Positions 61,655 through 64,000 of a stretch of 64,000 nucleotides of DNA are shown piece after piece; the stretch's first letter is position 1, and each line of letters begins with the position of its first letter. The notes below the pieces were generated by a model. That model had not been told where the DNA came from. It made no database searches and saw only the letters and a list, made by a program, of their open reading frames with translations. The translations under genes were made by a program, and so were the position numbers. Source of the stretch: Schaedlerella arabinosiphila (GTDB lineage Bacteria; Bacillota; Clostridia; Lachnospirales; Lachnospiraceae); assembly GCF_003885045.1 (NCBI RefSeq), contig NZ_RHJS01000002.1:4581302-4645301 (forward strand), written 5' to 3'.

Positions 61655-62956
61655 ATGGATAAAAATTTTAAAAAGACTGCTGCAATCACACTCTTTGAAA
61701 GCGCCGTACAATGGTACTGCTTCCTGCTCTACGGAACGGCGGCAGGAACGGTATTCAGCAAGGTCTTCTTTTCGATCAGCGGCAATGAAGTCACCGCTCT
61801 GATCCTTTCGTACATGTCCTTTGCGATCGGTTATATTGCCGGACCTTTCGGTGCGGTATTTTTCGGACACATCGGAGATAAAAAGGGACGTAAGTTCACC
61901 ATGTATACTTCTCTGCTGATGATGGGAATTTCTACTTCAGTCATCGGACTGCTCCCGCCGGCGGAATCAGCGGGAATCGCTGTTGTATTTATCCTGCAGG
62001 CTATGCGTCTGTTCCAGTGCTTCGGACGAGGCGGTACCTGGGGCGGCGGAATCCTGATGGCTTACGAAAATGTACCGGAATCAAGGAGGAATTTCATTTC
62101 CTGTATCCCGCAGATTGGACTGCCTATCGGATTCGGCCTTTCTTCTATCCTGATCGCGCTGCCGAATTATTTTCTGGATGAGAGCATCTTCTTTACATGG
62201 GGATGGAGGATTCCGTTCCTGTCTGCCATCGTTCTGACTGTTATCGCAGTTCGCCTGAAGGGTGAAATGATGGAGACCGCGGACTTTAAGGCGGCTCAGG
62301 CAAAATTGGAGCAGCAGGAAGCTGAGGGTAAAAAGGCAAAAGTTGGATTTGTCCACATGGTTAAAAATTACTGGCCGACATTGCTTCTCGGAAGCGGAAC
62401 CAGGTGGGTTGACGGAACGTTCTACAACATTTTCATCGTATGGATTCTGTCTTACTGTACGGGATGGCTGGGAATGCCTCTGATCCAGACCTATATCATT
62501 ACAATTATTGCCTGCATTTTCAAAATCCCGTTTACACTGTTCGGCGGCTGGTGTGCGCAGAAGCTTGGCAATACAAAGACTTTCGTAATCGGCGCTGCAT
62601 CGTCTGCTGTCCTGAGTATCCCGACCTTGAAGGTCATCGAGATCAGCGGCGGCAATCTCTGGGTTACGATCATCGGAGTTGTTCTTGGATGGAGTATTGC
62701 ATACAACCTGATCTGGGCCTGCATCGGCTCCCTCTGGTCTTCTTACTTTGAAACAGAGGTACGGTATTCCGGAATTTCCTTCGTGTACCATGTTCCCAGC
62801 TTTTTAGTAGCGGGTATGGTTCCGACGATCTGTACCTTACTGATCAATTATGGAAACGGCGATACAATCTATGTTGGAATCTATTCCACAATCGTTGCAC
62901 TGATCAGTTTGGTCTGCGCTGTTGTTCTTAAGAAACGTTTTGAGAAGGAAAAATAA
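61655..62956 (+). CDS. MFS transporter of the metabolite:H+ symporter (MHS) type
   Basis: About 433 residues from the ATG at 61655 (GAGGGAG upstream); an earlier in-frame start at 61613 lacks a site. About 12 hydrophobic segments can be seen. The MFS motif after TM2 reads FFGHIGDKKGRKFTMY, and the block AMRLFQCFGRGGTWGGG resembles MHS members such as ShiA, KgtP and ProP. It would import an organic acid, compatible solute or phosphodiester with protons. It is cotranscribed with the metallophosphoesterase gene, and the substrate may be what that enzyme cuts. Confidence 0.9.
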   Translation: MDKNFKKTAAITLFESAVQWYCFLLYGTAAGTVFSKVFFSISGNEVTALILSYMSFAIGYIAGPFGAVFFGHIGDKKGRKFTMYTSLLMMGISTSVIGLLPPAESAGIAVVFILQAMRLFQCFGRGGTWGGGILMAYENVPESRRNFISCIPQIGLPIGFGLSSILIALPNYFLDESIFFTWGWRIPFLSAIVLTVIAVRLKGEMMETADFKAAQAKLEQQEAEGKKAKVGFVHMVKNYWPTLLLGSGTRWVDGTFYNIFIVWILSYCTGWLGMPLIQTYIITIIACIFKIPFTLFGGWCAQKLGNTKTFVIGAASSAVLSIPTLKVIEISGGNLWVTIIGVVLGWSIAYNLIWACIGSLWSSYFETEVRYSGISFVYHVPSFLVAGMVPTICTLLINYGNGDTIYVGIYSTIVALISLVCAVVLKKRFEKEK

Positions 62957-62993
62957 TTCTTCTTTTCGAAAAGTCACAATTTCCATTCATGCT

Positions 62994-63079
62994 GAAAACC
63001 TGCCGTTAGCGGGTTTTCTGTATGCGCTGGTATGCAAAAGCCATCCGACGGTTGTACCAAAATCGGCGGATGGCTTTTT
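62994..63079 (+). terminator. Two tandem terminator hairpins after the MFS gene
   Basis: First gaaaacc (62994-63000) with ggttttc (63012-63018). Then a strong 12-base stem aaaagccatccg (63036-63047) with cggatggctttt (63067-63078), ending in Ts. The second also reads as a terminator on the minus strand for the MerR gene that ends at 63092. Confidence 0.85.
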
Positions 63080-63091
63080 ATGCGAATGGGG

Positions 63092-63454
63092 TCAGGTCTT
63101 TCTTTCTTCGATCTTTTTCTCGTAAATATGGATCTTTTCGTCCAGATTGCGCAGATATCCCTCCCATTTTTTCTGTTCCTCCAATACGGATTCTCTGTGC
63201 CGGACCAGCAGGGCCATACGCTCCTCCACGGTGCTGTCGCCCTGATACCGCAGGTCGGAATAATGCCGGATGTCCCGGAGCAGCATTCCGGTATCTTTGA
63301 GACGCTGCAGGAATTTGACCCATTCGATGTCGTCCTCGCTGTAGTCCCGCCTTCCGGCCGGGTCCCGGTTTACACGCAGCAGGCCCTTTTTTTCATAGTA
63401 GCGGAGCGCGGAGGCGCTGATGCCTGCGGCTTCGGAAAATTTACTGATAATCAT
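63092..63454 (-). CDS. MerR-family transcriptional regulator
   Basis: 120 residues. The winged helix is plain: KFSEAAGISASALRYYEKKG and then GRRDYSEDDIEWVKFLQRLK. The C-terminal coiled coil is RHRESVLEEQKKWEGYLRNL with no cysteine-rich metal site, so it is not a metal sensor of the MerR/CueR kind. This short type is often near the oxidoreductase or efflux gene it controls. The MFS operon or a gene beyond the window could be its target. AGAGG precedes the ATG. Confidence 0.93.
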   Translation of the reverse strand: MIISKFSEAAGISASALRYYEKKGLLRVNRDPAGRRDYSEDDIEWVKFLQRLKDTGMLLRDIRHYSDLRYQGDSTVEERMALLVRHRESVLEEQKKWEGYLRNLDEKIHIYEKKIEERKT

Positions 63455-63561
63455 GGGGAACCTCTTTTCTGAAATTTATATTCATAATAATCTCTTTATT
63501 TGAATATACTTTAATATGGCAGCATCATCATAAGTAAAAATGATGTATTGAACTTTTATAC

Positions 63562-63589
63562 TTGACATTCAGTCTCAATATGTTATACT
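63562..63589 (+). promoter_or_regulatory. Sigma-A promoter for the Abi leader
   Basis: A perfect TTGACA (63562-63567), a 16-base spacer and TATACT (63584-63589), one mismatch. The start would be near 63596, giving a leader of about 135 bases before the Abi gene. Confidence 0.8.
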
Positions 63590-63595
63590 ACTTGT

Positions 63596-63720
63596 ATAAG
63601 AGATTGCCAGTTTGTCCTCCGGTGTCCTTCGGGCCCGGGGGCTTTTTATTCCCGCGAAGCAACGAGTCAAGCAGCCATGCTTGCATGGATATTTGGCGAC
63701 TGCCGCGGGGTCTTTAACTT
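63596..63720 (+). ncRNA. Structured leader RNA, possibly an abiF-type RNA
   Basis: Two structures follow the promoter. The first is an 11-pair stem with one bulge and a TTC loop (63616-63627 with 63631-63641) ended by five Ts, a terminator. The second is a long stem closed by cccgcg (63651-63656) with cgcggg (63704-63709), agtc (63665-63668) with gact (63698-63701), and CCATGC (63675-63680) with GCATGG (63683-63688). The ribosome site of the Abi gene comes straight after. A conserved abiF RNA motif is known upstream of abiF genes in Bacillota; whether this sequence fits that model is not proved here. Confidence 0.55.
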
Positions 63721-63729
63721 GGAGGTACT

Positions 63730-64000
63730 ATGGCTGAAAAAAATTATAAGTCCTATAGGCAGCAATTGAATATTCTCCGCTCCCGCGGCATGATAATCGG
63801 CAAGGGTTCCCAGGGCTCCCGCGCAATGCGCATATTAGAACGTGAAAATTACTACAGTATAATCAATGGCTATAAGGAGTTGTTCCTTGCCGAAAAAGCA
63901 GCCCCGGGTTCTGAGGAAAAATATAAAAGCGGAACCACATTTGAGGAAGTGTATGCTCTATATAATTTCGACCGCAATATTCGGAATATATATCTAAAAT
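63730..64000 (+). CDS. Abi-family (AbiD/AbiF-like) abortive infection protein, 5' part only
   Basis: Open from the ATG at 63730 (GGAGG four bases upstream) to the window edge, 90 codons. The start YKSYRQQLNILRSRGMIIGK, then ILERENYYSIINGYKELFLA and GTTFEEVYALYNFDRNIRNI, follow the Abi_2 family (AbiD/AbiF): a YxxQ.xxLxxRG start, NYYR/S...GY, and GTTFEx...LYxFDR. These proteins act in phage abortive infection, probably as RNA-linked toxins. The C-terminal HEPN-like part is outside the window. The structured leader just upstream supports the AbiF subtype. Confidence 0.85.
   Translation, partial: MAEKNYKSYRQQLNILRSRGMIIGKGSQGSRAMRILERENYYSIINGYKELFLAEKAAPGSEEKYKSGTTFEEVYALYNFDRNIRNIYLK

Noticed and set aside
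1..64000. CRISPR arrays, tRNA or rRNA genes, insertion sequences
   Set aside because: No regularly spaced repeats, no transposase-like proteins, and no recognisable tRNA or rRNA segments were seen.

Overview
The window is from a motile, low-to-mid GC Bacillota, most likely a Clostridia/Lachnospiraceae bacterium. The grounds are strong AGGAGG-type ribosome binding sites, the Bacillus-type late flagellar order flgM-flgN-flgK-flgL-DUF6470-fliW-csrA, a GlpP antiterminator, an orphan lipoprotein/hybrid-kinase pair, and sigma-A and sigma-28 promoters of the Gram-positive kind. No rRNA, tRNA, IS element, prophage or CRISPR array was seen.

Region 1 (1-34150, all minus strand) is a large surface-glycan or flagellin-glycosylation island, AT-rich over most of its length. 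Read in transcription order (right to left) it holds: a GT-B/propeller protein; an epimerase, LicD and IspD-like trio; a radical SAM protein; a COG5610-type HAD protein; a capsule-type GT-B protein; an acetyltransferase gene and a TylF-type methyltransferase gene, each interrupted by a 9-G tract that puts it out of frame; a tightly coupled NeuA-like/SIS/2-hydroxyacid dehydrogenase/inositol-phosphatase cassette; a zinc-ribbon methyltransferase; a YhcH protein; a Gfo/Idh oxidoreductase; another methyltransferase; a giant multi-glycosyltransferase; an MptE/GT42-like protein; a GDP-D-rhamnose set (manC, manC-manA fusion, gmd, rmd); a DUF4422 protein; and a second COG5610 protein that runs off the left edge. 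About ten of these proteins share a small Rossmann-like module fused at the N or C terminus. A near-perfect sigma-28 promoter (34281-34307) lies upstream of the first gene. It suggests that the island is expressed with the late flagellar genes, and the G tracts suggest that the glycan structure is phase-variable.

Region 2 (34331-38257, minus) holds a TagD-like cytidylyltransferase fused to a Gfo/Idh oxidoreductase, and a metallophosphoesterase fused to a glycerophosphodiester phosphodiesterase. Both point to glycerol-phosphate chemistry.

Region 3 (38549-52086) is motility and chemotaxis: two PilZ proteins with complementary motif losses, a divergent FlhB-C-terminus-like/FliK-like pair, cheA-cheW-cheR-cheB, then the flgM-to-csrA operon behind a sigma-28 promoter. 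No flagellin gene follows csrA.

Region 4 (52126-64000) is mixed. It has cysK, a solute-binding lipoprotein whose last 13 codons are tandemly triplicated, and a double-receiver hybrid kinase. Next is a glycerol-3-phosphate unit (FAD oxidoreductase, HAD phosphatase, glpP) with a long hairpin-rich leader. Divergent from it is a metallophosphoesterase/MFS operon behind its own strong leader terminator. The window ends with a MerR regulator and the start of an Abi-family (AbiD/F-like) gene preceded by a structured leader that may be an abiF-type RNA.
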